Positions 1-11,453 of a stretch of 64,000 bases of DNA are shown piece by piece. Position numbers and translations under genes: made by a program. Source of the stretch: Schistosoma mansoni. Its lineage: Eukaryota; Platyhelminthes; Trematoda; Strigeidida; Schistosomatidae. The stretch is taken from the NCBI RefSeq assembly GCF_000237925.1, contig NC_031500.1:1116001-1180000 (forward strand), given 5' to 3'. The notes under the pieces are model-generated. The model was not told the DNA's origin, ran no database searches, and was given only the letters and a program-made list of their open reading frames with translations. Numbering within the stretch: the first letter of the stretch is position 1; each line of letters starts with the position of its first letter.

Positions 1-2
1 TT

Positions 3-95
3 AGACGTCCAGTCGGTGGTGGTGGCACTACAACCGGTGAACGAACAATGATATCATATAATGATTTGGATGATCCTGGAAATGATGTTCTTTAA
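3..95 (+). CDS. C-terminal coding exon of an unidentified gene (partial)
   Basis: A reading frame is open from the left edge and stops with TAA at 93-95, giving 30 residues. It has a Gly/Thr-rich stretch (GGGGTTTGERT) and an acidic end (YNDLDDPGNDVL). The composition looks like a genuine soluble protein tail rather than translated repeat, and an AT-rich stretch that could be its 3'UTR follows, with ATTAAA-like signals near 300. The rest of the gene lies left of the window. I do not recognise the family. No splice acceptor is visible, so the exon may start earlier. Confidence 0.45.
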   Translation, partial: RRPVGGGGTTTGERTMISYNDLDDPGNDVL

Positions 96-1734
96 AATGA
101 ATTGACTAACCAAAATCTAATCATTTTCATCGACTGTTACTACAACAACAACTGCTTTATTTTCTATGTTCTTGTTTTTTCCGTTTGTTTCTAAAGTTTA
201 CCACGTTGACACATTTTAATTGGAATATCATGTATATCTGAACATTGTGCATTTTCATATTCTTTTTTTCCTTATATTAATTACAATAAGAAAAGTTCTA
301 TTAAAAATTATATCAGACTTCTCAATTTACATGTTACTGTATGAGAAACTATAATAATAATCAAGTCAATGGTAGTACTTTTAGAAGTTAAGTTGGAAAG
401 TACTCTGAGAAATGATAGTTTGACTAATAATTCTAAAGTCGGAATTATACAACTACTGTCGACAAAATTAGTGGTCGTCAGTAGTGTCATCGATCCATCA
501 CTTTGCTATCTTCAATCTGAGTACTTGAAAACTTGGATTGTTGATTATTTCTATCACGTCGAACTTTGCTAGTGATTTTGAAGCAACTTGATCCTGTGAT
601 CACATCGGATAGTCCAAATGACGAGCACACCCAATTGGTTGGGGTCTGGCTTCGTTTTCTCAGGAATAGTTGGAAAGTGTGGCTTAAATTCCTAAGCGAC
701 AAATACACATATGTATGAATAGGTGTTTAGTTATTTCTAAATCCAGTTGGGTAACAAAAAGCTTCCTTACTTAGTTGAGCCAGGGGGAAGGACGTTTTTA
801 ATTTGCTTCAGAATAACATACCCTACGACACAACACAACTTGTATAGGTAGGAATTAGTGTAAATATACTTTTGAACAAACAGACCGTTAATATCAGTTA
901 GTGAAAGTCAAATTTGCGCCAAACACAAACAGGCATTACTCCTTAAGTTGTTATGTCTACGAAGTAAGCAAAGAAAATAGGAAAATATAAAGGCGGGGCA
1001 ATAATCCTACTAACTACATTACTAGCCAAACATAAAAATATAACTCAAAATAAAAGAATGACAATGAACAATTCTACAGACTAACTCCATCCAACCTATC
1101 TACAGTTTTGTGTTTTAACCAAACGGAATTCCCCAGTAATTGTTGAAGGTGATTACTATACACTTGGATGAGGCATCCATGAGTTTGTGCAAGATTTCCA
1201 CATTTTGCCATATTTATATGCAATTCGAAAACAATATTCATAGGCATACAGCTTATCAAAGTGTTAACTAACAACATTGGAATGTAGATACATCCGGCTG
1301 ATAGGTTGTACATATAACGAAACGTTCATCAAAATTGATCTTGTCACTCTAATACAGTATGGTGACCTGCAAATAAGTCAGGTTCTACGTTTTCCATAGT
1401 CTTATGATTCCCGGTAATATAAGAAGCTCGTCCCTGTTGTTTTTCGACATACTTCTTATGAGATAATTACGGATCCATTAGAATCATCCATCCATAAGGA
1501 ATTATCACGCGACGATCAACTAACCAATTTCTGAAACTAGATACTTATTAAAAGCAGAGGGTAGGGTTTCATGCGTTCGATTGTTCGAGATGAAACTGAT
1601 CTCTTAAAAAATCAATTGGAACCAGTTACTTCAGTTAGTTTATTATTCCAGAAAAGTGCTTGTAGAATGTTGATGGCCAGGCTACTGCTGTTCTCAAGAA
1701 TTATCCATCTTTCATTGACATCATGAACCGATTC
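96..1734. other. AT-rich stretch, no gene recognised
   Basis: The first few hundred bases are probably the 3'UTR of the gene ending at 95. Beyond that I see only short open frames with no recognisable motif and no clear repeat shared with the rest of the window. Confidence 0.4.
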
Positions 1735-1945
1735 AAGTTAGACCACCATTGAAAACTTGGGAGCACTTGACGGTCGTTCCATTCTAGCATGGGACGCTTC
1801 ACCAACTTGTATTAACACCGCACGTGGGAATCGAATCCAGTGTTTTCAATCTCATTTCGGAATTCTGAACCTCTAGATCACTGTGTTGGCATCCAACGGT
1901 GTTAATGTCTAACCCCAATCAATCCGCGACATTACGCGATTATCT
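1735..1945 (-). repeat. tRNA-like SINE (family II, hammerhead-bearing type), old copy
   Basis: Read on the minus strand it has the order shared by about ten copies here: a head with A-box and B-box (B-box-like GGATTCGATTCCC), a GATCGTGGATGCGCACTG-type segment, the decayed ribozyme region, and a tail matching AATGGTGGTCTAA. Both the head and the ribozyme core are worn in this copy. Confidence 0.6.
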
Positions 1946-2315
1946 TTGGTAATTAACTATTTCACAATCGACACGTGTTATTTCTACTGGTCACGACTTC
2001 TTACTGGAATCCCGGAAATTTCCTCTCAAATCTAGTCACTGCTGAGTACATGATAACTGTCAGTGAGGGGCTGTGAAGATTGTTGAATTTCAAATCTGAT
2101 TGATTCGTCCATAATTTATAGTCTCTTGGCTACGATATCTCGTTACTGATTTGAAAGAAGTGATGATAAATGTTTTGAGGATTCCCAATTATCTATGGTT
2201 TACATTATCAAACACATCAAGTAATTTCACATTAATATAAATAGACTTTTCAGTTAAAATCTTATTGTTCCTTCCACTAATTATCAGATATCAATACATC
2301 TTCCTAAAACTATAT

Positions 2316-2845
2316 TTATTTATTTAAAAACATAAATATTGGTACAAGGAAGCACCAGATATATATGCGCCTCATAAATCTCATTCGATTTGTGTGAGGG
2401 CTGTGATACTGCTCAGGTACCCAAACTGAAGCAGGTAGTTTACTTAGGGGGCCACACCCAGAGCCTTTGACCTAAAGGTCTGATCCACAAGACAGTGGAG
2501 CATCGTGAGGAGATGCAGTCCCATGGTAGTCGGTGACCAACGATTGATTCATACACCATTTGTTCCTTCAGGATATTGGAGCCAGCCCACGTGCACCATT
2601 GGTTTGGAATGAGGGTTTTCCAACTCCCCTAGGTGAACTTTCCATGTCCACCAACCCGGTTAAAGCACCGTACATTCGCTTTTCGTCCTCTCGATTTCGT
2701 AAACAACAGTATTGCCACGAGAAGGTAGTGAGTAGAACTTCCCTGACAGAGGCTATATACACGTGTCCATGCGAGAGCATTTGGAGAGGTAGAGCGGACT
2801 CTTCCCACTCTCGGCGGTACCAGGGAATTTGGGGGCCTAAAACTA
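2316..2845 (-). repeat. tRNA-Glu-headed SINE family, copy lacking the head
   Basis: This is one of the longer bodies of a 500-570 bp repeat seen at least seven times. On the + strand it opens with the A/T tail (ATTTATTTAAAAACATAAAT) and runs to a TCTCGGCGGTACCAGGG-type end. The short open frames inside it recur as decayed frames in other copies, so I do not regard them as genes. Confidence 0.75.
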
Positions 2846-2984
2846 TATAACTTGAAATGTTATCCAAATTGGTGTATTCATATTTCATATCATTCAACTG
2901 GTGAAAATGTAACTTGTAATTTATTTTAAGATCATTTAGAAAATTCATAAATTCACGGTTATATGTAATCTCAGATTGTGACAT

Positions 2985-3255
2985 ATGCTATTGATGTCGA
3001 CAGATATAAGTAGTATATATTACCAGTCAAAAGCGGAATGCCTGGTTAGGCAGGAGGTTGAGAAAATCAAAGAGGAAAGAACAAGGACCGAGTGTAATTG
3101 GTATGGAAGTGAAGGAACAACAAGGTGTGAGACAATCGATTGGCACTTCCCAATAAACCATTCACTGTATGGTTCCCAGACTTTATCAAGATATTCTGTT
3201 ATGTTGTATTGAAATGCATTTGATTGTTCCCACTAGTGTTCTCGTTCACTACAAG
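2985..3255 (+). repeat. TG...CA-bounded 200-300 bp repeat (called P)
   Basis: It begins beside a near-palindromic GTCGACAGATATAAGTAGTA segment and ends with GTGTTCTCGTTCACTACA. The inner signature ACAATCGATTGGCA and the CACTGTATGGTTCYCAGA segment are shared with the other copies. The boundaries of the family come from the empty/filled site comparison at 24565. Confidence 0.65.
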
Positions 3256-3529
3256 ATAATGATTCTTAACATTAGCTTTAAAAGTAGGAGATCTCTGGAA
3301 TTCAGTATCTTGAATGTTCAGAGTGTCAAGTTGTAATCTAATGTAGAAGTCATAATTATTGTTTATATTCGAACAGTTGTAGTTGTATTGAATGTCTATC
3401 AAAAAAGAGAATGTATAGTAATCAAATAATTATAAGTATTACTTAAATAGATCATCAAGAAAATAACATTTAAAGGATATTGATCTTGTATTTTGTTCAG
3501 AAAAAATAATCATTACTCCTATCAACACA

Positions 3530-3725
3530 TTCTTACTTACTTACTTACGCCTGTTACTCCCAGTAGAGCATAGGCCGCCGACCAGCATTCTCCAACCCAC
3601 TCTGTCCTGGGCCTTCCTTTCTAGTTCTATCCAGTTTTTGTTCATTCTTCTCATGTCTGTCTCTATTTCTCGGCGTAATGTGTTCTTTGGTCTTCCTCTT
3701 TTCCTATGACCTTCAGGATTCTATA
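3530..3725 (-). mobile_element. RTE-like LINE, 3' end fragment
   Basis: On the minus strand it encodes the C-terminal tail typical of schistosome endonuclease-reverse transcriptase LINEs (W-R-M-L-x-G-L-C-S) and ends in the (TAAG)n tail, seen here as repeated CTTA at 3534-3546. The fragment is 5' truncated. Confidence 0.75.
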
Positions 3726-3734
3726 TTCATATTG

Positions 3735-3880
3735 TGTGACTCCTCAGTAGTGCGCATCCACGACCCCGCCTCGCGAGATTCGAGGAGGAGTCGCACAATA
3801 GGACGAAACGACCGTTCAGTGCTTACAGGTTTTCCATGGTGGTCTAGCTTCAATTGACTCATGATTTCAACTATAAAATT
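3735..3880 (+). repeat. Rearranged SINE II with a small inverted duplication
   Basis: A minus-oriented piece (CTCCTCAGTAGTGCGCATCC) meets a plus-oriented piece that contains AGGACGAAACGACC and the GGTGGTCTAGCTTCAATTGA tail. The junction has lost the CTGA part of the hammerhead core, so this copy is not expected to cleave. Confidence 0.6.
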
Positions 3881-4059
3881 ACAAAAATCTCCACAAAACC
3901 CCTTTCTAATTCTGAAATCTTGGATTTGAAACCATATGAATCTTTCATGATATAGTATACTTTACGCTGAATTGACTTCAGTATATTGCTTAGACATTCA
4001 GATAGTATATATTCAGAGATATTATATTTGGTTAAATAACTCCACCTGTAGCTCTTCTA

Positions 4060-4500
4060 GAGTTACTGCCTCTACATCAATAAGCCTCAACATGCACAAA
4101 CGAAAAAGCAAGATTCTCAAATACAACACGGAGAATACTAACCCATCGCACTTGATAGGGATACTCTGGAAGATGTGGAAACATTCACGTACCTGGTCAA
4201 CATCATAGATGAATAAGAAGGATCGGATGCACATGTAAAGGCGAGGATTGGCAAAGCGAGGACCGCATTCTTACAATTGAAGAACATATGGAACTCAAAA
4301 AACTGTCAAATAGTTTCAAAGTCACAATCTTCAATACGAATGTCAAGACAGTTAGTTCTATTGTATGGAACTGAAATGTGGAGAACTACTACATCCATCG
4401 TCAAGAAGGGAGGGATTTTCGAAGACAGAATTGGATGGAGAATGATGGTGTGCAACGTATGCTCCTCCACGAAGGGTAACAGGCTTAAGTAGGTCTATTA
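4060..4500 (+). mobile_element. RTE-like LINE remnant (RT C-terminal part)
   Basis: It contains decayed stretches of the LINE protein downstream of the RT active site: K-I-L-K-Y-N-T-E-N-T, then [16 protein letters not shown] and a W-R-T-T-T motif in several frames, ending with a C-S-S-T-K-G-N-R-L-K tail. It is frame-broken and 5' truncated. Confidence 0.75.
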
Positions 4501-5016
4501 GTTTATTGAGCACAACTGTACTCAGATAGACGGAGAATGTCTTTTGTAGTAGACTGATTATCATTCTGATAAGTCTTGTTGATTGAACGATATGTTCGGA
4601 TCCTAAGCTAGTTTTGTACGCCCAAGCTAGAACTACACAGCAACTTGAACACAAGAGAAAAGGCACAAAATATGCGGGAAGTACTTTACTCCAAAGGTTC
4701 ATTTATGTACAGAAAATACAGGGTTTTTGTAGTATTTTAGAAGTCCTTGAGTTTTCATGAAAATTCTAGAATATTACTAAACAGTAGCAGTGTAATAATC
4801 AATCAATCAGAACCTCTACATGTGACTTTTCATTTTCGCGATATTTCTAGCAAAAATTCTAATCAAACGCTGATTGGATAAAATGCTTCCTGAGCTTGTC
4901 ATGTCTATTGCGAGAAATTTGCAGGATCATCCCAACACATTCTGAGTGTCTATGCAGTTATTCCTAATTGAAGAGAACTATGATTTGAGTGCTGAACTTA
5001 ATATACATTATTCTGG

Positions 5017-5270
5017 TGTGTACTACTTATGTCGACATAAGTAATATACAACACTAGTCAGGAATAGAATGTCTAGTAGTTGAAGATTGAGGAGTAAAGA
5101 AAGAGAACCAAAAGCAGGAACAATGAAGTCTGAGACAATTGATTGACATTTTGTAAATGAAGTATTTACTGTATGGTTCTCAGATTCTACTAAGACGTTC
5201 TATAATTTTATGTTCATATACAGTCGATTGTCCCCACTTGTGTTCTCGTACACTATAATCTTTCTTGTGT
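5017..5270 (+). repeat. Repeat P copy
   Basis: It starts with the palindromic ACTTATGTCGACATAAGT and ends with CACTTGTGTTCTCGTACACT. It carries GACAATTGATTGACATTTTG and the ACTGTATGGTTCTCAGATT segment typical of the family. The same copy sits at the equivalent place in the orphan flank (47552) and, inverted, in unit C (56478). Confidence 0.7.
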
Positions 5271-5849
5271 GGTCTAGTTAATAAGTAGATATATAGAGTA
5301 ACAGATATATCTGAGTCTTATGAAATAGAGTCAACAATATTCGTATCTAATCACAAAACTGTTCAAATGAAATACAACACGCACTGATGTTGATGAAAGG
5401 GGACAAGTAAGAGAGTGATTGAGAAGGGAAATCCATAATGATTATGATCTTATACATATTAGACCAATAGCTTATGTTTGTTATTTTCGTATCTCATTGT
5501 GATTGTGATTGTTATCATTTATTGTTACCTTTAAATGAACCTTGATCTGATATAAGAGTATGAACTATGTTAAGGAATCTAAACGTCAATTTTCTTATTT
5601 GTAAACATTTGGTCAAACTTCAACACATAATATAGATAAACAAAGTATTCAATACAACTTATTTGATGAGTGTGGATATTTTGAATCTGACTACGAACTG
5701 AGATCAGTTCATTCAACACTACAGGTAAGCCTCAGTCATCCGTGTCATTAATGTATAAATTCCTTGTCCTCGATTTTTCTTCCATCACATTATCCACTTA
5801 GCAACTGAGTTCTGATAGCCACCTGCTTGTGCAATGATATGACGTGTAA

Positions 5850-6045
5850 ATTAACTTGGTGTGGTTTACTTGTATTTTTCCCATTGTTATTTAGGACTGC
5901 AACTGATCAGTGTCTTGTTGGCATATCTGCATACTGTGCAGACTGCCTCGATATTGCCTGAAGTCACAAGAGACTGTTCAATTGCAGTCCTAAATAACAA
6001 TAGGAAGATACAAGTAAACAACACCAAGTAAATTTAGTTTTTAAT
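5850..6045. repeat. Inverted pair of Sm-alpha SINE tails (hairpin)
   Basis: The left arm (GTTTACTTGTATTTTTCCCA onward) is matched by the right arm (GGAAGATACAAGTAAACAAC) across about 60 bp, around a short centre carrying the GCATACTGTGCAGACTGCCT tail segment. Two SINE 3' parts are joined head-on. Unit C carries the same arrangement at 55700-55885. Confidence 0.7.
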
Positions 6046-6096
6046 AGGTTATTGAAATAAGTTATAATTCATAATCATAAATACGAGAGTAATGTG

Positions 6097-6405
6097 CTAC
6101 TGTTGTTGACAGATGTAAGTAGTATGTAGCATCGATCGAAAGTGAAATGCCTGACAGCAGATGGTTAAAAACGCGAAAAAAGAAAGAACGAGAACAAAGA
6201 ATGATTGGCATAGAATCGAAAGGACAATGAAGACTGAGACGAGTGATTGACATTTTGTAGAATGAACAGTCAAGTATTAGACAATTGATTGACATTTTGT
6301 AAATGAAGTATTCACTGTATGGTTCTCACATTTTACTAAGAGATTCTGTAATTTTGTGTTCAAATACGCTTGGTTGTCCCCATTTGTGTTCTTCTTCACT
6401 ACAGT
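6097..6405 (+). repeat. Repeat P copy with an inner duplication
   Basis: This copy has the family ends and two tandem versions of the inner GATTGACATTTTGTA segment (near 6247 and 6287), as do the equivalents at 21375 and 55378. Confidence 0.65.
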
Positions 6406-6639
6406 AATAACTGAATTTATTCATTCTGAGGTAGTAGCTTACATTAAATCAGGAAACATCAGAAGTATAACTTTTCAACTCAGTGGGATGTAACAAAAAA
6501 TACGTTTCTTGTTAACTCTCTACCCAATGCTCAATTTATTTGAAACTATCAAGTCAAAACTAAGCGTTTGACATCTGTAATTGGATGTAAACCAACTAAT
6601 AATATGACACTAGATAGTGTTGAAGCGATGAAGAACACC

Positions 6640-6915
6640 AGTGAGGACAACCAAATCTCAGAACCATACACTGGATACTTCATTTGCAAAATGTCAATCA
6701 ATCGTCTCACACTTCATTGTTCATTCTCTGTTCTCGTTCTCTTCTCCTCGATCTGTTTGACCTTCTGCCTCCAGGTATTTCACTTCCGATTGATGACATT
6801 CTCTGTTCTCGTTCTCTTCTCCTCGATCTGTTTGACCTTCTGCCTCCAGGTATTTCACTTCCGATTGATGATGCATACTACTGATATCAACAGATATCAG
6901 TAGCACGCACCACAC
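6640..6915 (-). repeat. Repeat P copy with a 75-bp tandem duplication
   Basis: It is the minus-oriented member of the family. Positions 6722-6796 are repeated almost exactly at 6797-6871. The equivalents in units B (21900-22115) and C (54925-55150) have a single version. Confidence 0.75.
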
Positions 6916-7033
6916 TCAACTTAAGACAATCAAATACAATCACTGAGTATACATGATTCAATATTTGAAATAGAAGTTCCCATTTATATTTATCAATGAA
7001 TAGTTGAACAAATGAATGATACTTTACTGTTTA

Positions 7034-7189
7034 TTGTAGAATAATCTTGGAAGTAATGGTTCTTATTGTTGAAAATGATGAATGGGAAGGAGTCAATGTC
7101 ATGAAACATGTTGATCGTTTACGTGTTGTATCCACATACACCAAAACAGTAAATTGTACTTTATCATTGAAAGTCATTCACAATTATAG
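7034..7189 (+). CDS. Candidate exon of an unidentified gene (unit A copy)
   Basis: After a pyrimidine-rich acceptor-like tract (TACTGTTTATTGTAG), a frame is open through LEVMVLIVENDEWEGVNVMK and HVDRLRVVSTYTKTVNCTLS to a GTGCTT donor-like site near 7190. The same peptide occurs in units B (22220) and C (54810, minus) with a few substitutions, identical in B and C. In A a second frame follows at 7296-7355: after TTGTCTTTATGTAG it reads WDKFSGKPGTDTVHYSCRIR up to GTATGT, so two exons may belong together. In B and C the second exon is interrupted. I do not recognise the protein. A repeat-encoded origin is possible. Confidence 0.35.
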
Positions 7190-7295
7190 GTGCTTATACT
7201 TGTTACAATACAAATATCAATTACATTTGTCATCATAATGCTCTCGTCAATACCGTAAATTATTGAACCAATATTGATATTTGTCTTTATGTAGT

Positions 7296-7355
7296 GGGAT
7301 AAATTTTCTGGGAAACCAGGAACTGATACCGTTCATTATAGCTGTCGTATTCGTG
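7296..7355 (+). CDS. Candidate second exon of the same unidentified gene
   Basis: It is bounded by TTGTCTTTATGTAG and GTATGT and encodes 20 residues (WDKFSGKPGTDTVHYSCRIR) without a stop. The counterparts at 22475 and, inverted, near 54568 keep the acceptor but have a stop after seven codons. Unit A therefore holds the least damaged version. The codon phase with the preceding exon is not settled. Confidence 0.3.
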
Positions 7356-7487
7356 TATGTTATATCATTTATTTACAAATTATTTATAATCTGTTATAAT
7401 CTGTTGATTAGAAAATAAGGTAACTGTAAATGACACATTCGAATCTTGTTTCCATGTGAGATAGTAGTAATGTGGAGATTTTTAAAG

Positions 7488-7970
7488 AACTTACTTAGTA
7501 ACTCACTTACGTACGTCCGTTACCCCTCGTGAAGGAGCAGAGGCCAACCACCGGCATTCTCCATTCATCTCTATCCCGAGTAATCCTCCAGTTCTTTCCA
7601 GTTAACATTCATCCTTTTCATATCTGCTTCTATTTGCCGAAGTACTGTGTTGTTTGGCCTTCCTCCTTTCCGCTTCCCTTCAAGATTCTAAGTTAGCGCT
7701 TACCTCGTGATGCAATTCGGTGATTTCCTTAATATATGTCCTATCCACTTACAACGTATTTTCCTAAGTTTCTCTTCAACTGGAAGCTCGTTCGTGCTCT
7801 CCCATAGAACGCTGTTGCTGATACTATCTGGCCAGTGAATGTTGAGTATTTTGGATAGACAACTGTTTATAAATGGTTGTACCTTCTTGACGATGGATGT
7901 AGCAGTTCCCTACGTTTCAGCTCCGTACAGTAGGACTGTCTTAATTTTTTCTATTGAAGACTGTGATTTT
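7488..7970 (-). mobile_element. RTE-like LINE, 3' fragment
   Basis: On the minus strand it matches the C-terminal third of the LINE protein (decayed W-R-T-T, W-E-R, R-P-K-N-T and W-R-x-x-x-G-G-L-C motifs), ending with the (TAAG)n tail near 7495. It is inserted in unit A only. Confidence 0.7.
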
Positions 7971-8234
7971 GATATTGATACATAGACTGATTAATTGTAC
8001 ACCTTATGATTGACAACAGGGTGATACAAACGATAGTTCAATTCTTCATTGCAATATGTTTCATTAATTTGTGGTCAATCAGTTATCAAAAGTAGTCAGG
8101 ATAGACTTCACTGTTGTTTAGAATTTCGACGAATCTGATTTGTACTGTTGCTTCTAGATCATGTGACGTAAAATCTTGTTAATATTTAGTAAGGTGTGTT
8201 CATTAATTTGAGGTATTCTGATTTAGGTCATTAA

Positions 8235-8625
8235 ACACATAGTTGATTTGAACTGTCAGTTTGCAATCGAATATTTTGTCGTATGATGTCATAAACCAAT
8301 CATTTCTTTAACAAAGATGGATAGTCTCTAGCAATGGAATCCAGGATGCGCGTTTCATCCTACTTGGGACTCGTCAGTTATATGTATCAACATATCAGAT
8401 TTGATGTTCACTGTAGGACTCAAAACCACAGCCGCCCATTTCAAACGCCATCGCAATATCCACTTCGATACTGAGTCATGACAGTCACTTGCTTTTGCAA
8501 TCAGGTGAAGTTTAAATTCACTTGATATTGTTTACTCGAATGTTCCGATTGTTCTGTACCACTGCAACTGATTAGTCTGTTATTGGCTTATATGCATATT
8601 GTGCGTTGCTGATAAATACTGAGTA
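8235..8625 (-). repeat. Sm-alpha SINE with hammerhead core
   Basis: On the minus strand the order is a tRNA-like head (8405-8480, partly worn), the ribozyme core, and the tail with the ATTGCAGTCCTA-type segment. The core reads CTGACGA, then a GTCC/GGAT-type stem II, GAAA, and CGCGCATC before the expected cleavage point (about 8340-8380). The stem I partner bases are poor in this copy. Confidence 0.65.
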
Positions 8626-8944
8626 ATTATATTGCTTCGAATGAATCCAATCAATTTTTGTTTCTGTTATCCAGCTGAATATTTGTTTGACAAACAAATT
8701 TTCAGTATTTTATAACGACAAATTTTAAGATCAGATCAATTGATTATCTACTTCAATATCATTCTGATTTTTGGTGATACCAACAACCACCACCACTACA
8801 CATCCATATTTCACCATTCAACATCAGAGAACGTTCGACTTTCATACGCTTTGATCATTCTGTCTTCCATTTCACAAGCAACACATCCTAACTAAACTAA
8901 TTTTCTAATTTGAATTAGTTACATTACATTACATGTAATTAATA

Positions 8945-10312
8945 TTTAGGCAAAGTAATTAACAGACCAAACGAAATTCCAGCAGAACCACTGAAAGCAA
9001 ACGTAGCAGTAACTGCGAAGATACTCCACATTCTTTCCAGCAACATTTACGATGAAGAACAAGTACCGACAGACAGGACAGAGGGGTACCTGATCAAAAT
9101 ACCAAAGAAAGGCGATCTCAGTAAGTGTGATAACTACATAGGCATCAGTTTTCTCTCAATATCAGGAAAAGTCTTCAACACGGTGTTGTTAAACAGAGTG
9201 AAGGACTCTGTAGACGCCCGACTTCGAGACCAACAGGCTGAATTCCGTAAGGACCGATTGTGTGCTGACCAAATCTCAACTCTACGGATCATTGTGGAAC
9301 AATCAATTGAATGGAATTCATCACTCGACATCAACTTCATTGACTACGAGAAAGCATTAGGTAGTGTGTAGAGGACAACACTATGGAGGCGTCTTCGACA
9401 CTACGGCGTTCCTGAGAAGATAGTCAATATCATATGGAATTCCTATGATGGATTAAACTGCAGAATCGCACATGGAGGACAGCTCACTGACTCGTTCGAA
9501 GTAAAGATCAGTGTCAGGCAACGTTGCTTACTCTCACCCTTTCTCTTTCTCCTGGTGATCGACTGGATCATGGAGACGTCAACATCTGGAGGCAAGCATG
9601 GGATACGATTGACAGCTAGAATGCAGCTTGACGATCTAGACTTCGCAGATGATCTGGCTCATCTAACGCAAACACAACAAGCATCAATCGGATCACATTT
9701 GACGGAGAAGCTTTGGAGGATTTAAAATCATTTACATATCTGGGCAGCATCATTAATGAATACGGTGGATCTGATGTAGGTATGAAGACGCCAATCGGCA
9801 AAGAAAGAGCAGTATATTTACAACTAAAGAACTCGAAACCATTGTCAATCAACAGGAAAGTCAGAATTTTCAATAAAATGTCAACACAGTTCTACTGTAT
9901 GAGGCGGAAACTTGGAGAACTACAAAAGCCATCATCCAAAAGATACAAGTGTTTATTAACATCTGTCTACGCAAGATACTCAATATCCGTTAGACAGACA
10001 CTATCAGCAACATTCTACTGTGGGAGAGAACAAACTAGATTCCAGTGGAGGAAGAAATGAGGAAGAAGCGCTGGAAGTTGATAGGACACATTGAGGAAAT
10101 CACCCAACTGCGTCACATGGCAAGCCGACACATGGAATCGACAGGATCAAAGGAGAAGAACAAATTACGCCAAGAAATGGAAACACATATGAGAAGACTG
10201 AACAACAACTGGATAGAACTACAAAAGATGGTCCAGGACAGTTTGGGTTGAAGAATGCTGGTCGGCGGCCTATGCTCCATTGGAAGTAACAGGCATAAAT
10301 AAGTAAGTAAGA
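8945..10312 (+). mobile_element. RTE-like LINE, largest RT fragment in the window
   Basis: It covers the reverse-transcriptase core and the C-terminal domain of a schistosome RTE-type LINE. The order of motifs is L-I-K-I-P-K-K-G-D-L-S, then L-L-N-R-V-K-D-S-V-D, F-R-K-D-R-L-C-A-D-Q-I, F-I-D-Y-E-K-A, L-D-F-A-D-D-L-A (the catalytic aspartate pair), L-G-S-I-I-N-E-Y-G-G-S-D and R-K-K-R-W-K-L-I-G-H. Several frame changes and stops separate the pieces. The endonuclease half is absent. The 3' end has the (TAAG)n tail at 10299-10312. It lies in unit A and is absent from B and C, so it inserted after the duplication. Confidence 0.85.
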
Positions 10313-11084
10313 TAATTAAGATGTATTCAGGAATTAATGGTTCGGATGAAATTAATAGTTTCAAATAAATTGAGCATTGGGTAGAAATTGTATTATTATT
10401 ATTATCCAAGTGAGTAGAAAATCGTATTTCTGAGGTTTCGTAACCTGATGTAAGCCACTTCTTCAGAGTATGCGAATAACCGAACATTAAATTTACACAA
10501 CTTTAAATAATGCAAGGGAAACAATGCAGAATATTATTAGTACAATCAAAATCATATTAGATCTGAACATGTCACTTTCTCATGATACTGGAAAGAATAA
10601 GCCACTTAATATGGGACATAAATAAAGTACCAATAGTTGAATATGCTGGCGATCTCATAGCTACTCCATTCATTTGTTTATAGAACGTCTGTTTGAAAGT
10701 GAATTATGTTTAATTCACCTCTGAACAGGTCGTTTACACTATGTCACGAAACATAAGTAGTACAATCTTCTACTCATTCGGATATAACAAAAGATGTATG
10801 TTCAGAGTAAACAATATAAATCATTTACTATATAAATTGAGGTGCCACAGTACAATAATCAACATACTTTTGAAGTAAACGACAATCAAATCAGTTGGGC
10901 AATAAATTTGTGATTGCCAAACACAGTTAATTTTCACGGAATGCTTCAATTGTTGTGTGAGTGTGTGTGTGAATAAAACAACTAACTCTCATCCTCAGAT
11001 TATTCTTTGTCAGCATGTTGTGATTACATTACCAACATCTATCCACTATTCAACATGTTATTACGTACTTATTACTTACCTACC
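10313..11084. other. Duplicated non-coding leader of copy A
   Basis: It is nearly identical to 23140-23890 and to the inverted 53155-53920. It holds a repeated TCGTAACCTGATGTAAGCCA segment and a minus-strand frame with a hydrophobic start (MILIVLIIFCIVTSVLYK, best seen at 23382-23131). That frame is antisense to the gene copies and has no splice or homology support. Confidence 0.5.
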
Positions 11085-11410
11085 CACCGCCATGTTGTAT
11101 CTCCTTATTCCTGTTGCTATTTGACTGGACTTCCCGATCTCTCACATTTTCCGGACACTCCATGTACCTATAAAAATTGTTGCTCTGGCTCTTAGAAAAA
11201 ACATTTACCTCGTGACTTGCGAAGAATCTCGGATTTCATCATGAGGTGTAATAATTATTTCTTAAACACATAGGGGAGAATTTAAATGGTTTGAATTGTT
11301 TTTTCTAGATAGCGTTTTCTACGAGTTGAAGTTGTCAATCCTACTCCAAAACCTCCAACTTTGACCAGATTTGATACCAACAGTAGTCCTATATAAGCTA
11401 CAGTCCGAGT
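11085..11410 (-). mobile_element. RTE-like LINE 5' part (UTR and start of endonuclease), antisense
   Basis: On the minus strand the decayed endonuclease start (R-A-T-I-F-I-x-T-W-x-V) follows a 5'UTR-like segment. Both match the better fragment at 42830-43930. The copy occurs at the same place in units B (23895-24220) and C (52790-53150). It ends only a few tens of bases before the first exon of the Lifeguard-like copy. Confidence 0.7.
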
Positions 11411-11453
11411 TAAACATGTTATGCTCAACAGTTATTTCTATTTTATTTTGTAG

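Larger units (their letters stand above)
3890..5780 (+). repeat. Left flank of duplication unit A (matches 46970-48310)
   Basis: The segment shares long collinear blocks with 46970-48310 (for example CATATGAATCTTTCATGA, then the LINE remnant, the P repeat and the AAATGAACCTTGATCTGA block). Part of it also matches 48060-48310 and the inverted 55950-56700. The LINE remnant at 4060-4500 and the P repeat at 5017-5270 lie inside it. Confidence 0.7.

Noticed and set aside
2560-2984. Overlapping frames of 96 and 138 codons on both strands
   Set aside because: They are translations of the tRNA-Glu SINE body, which is decayed in every other copy.
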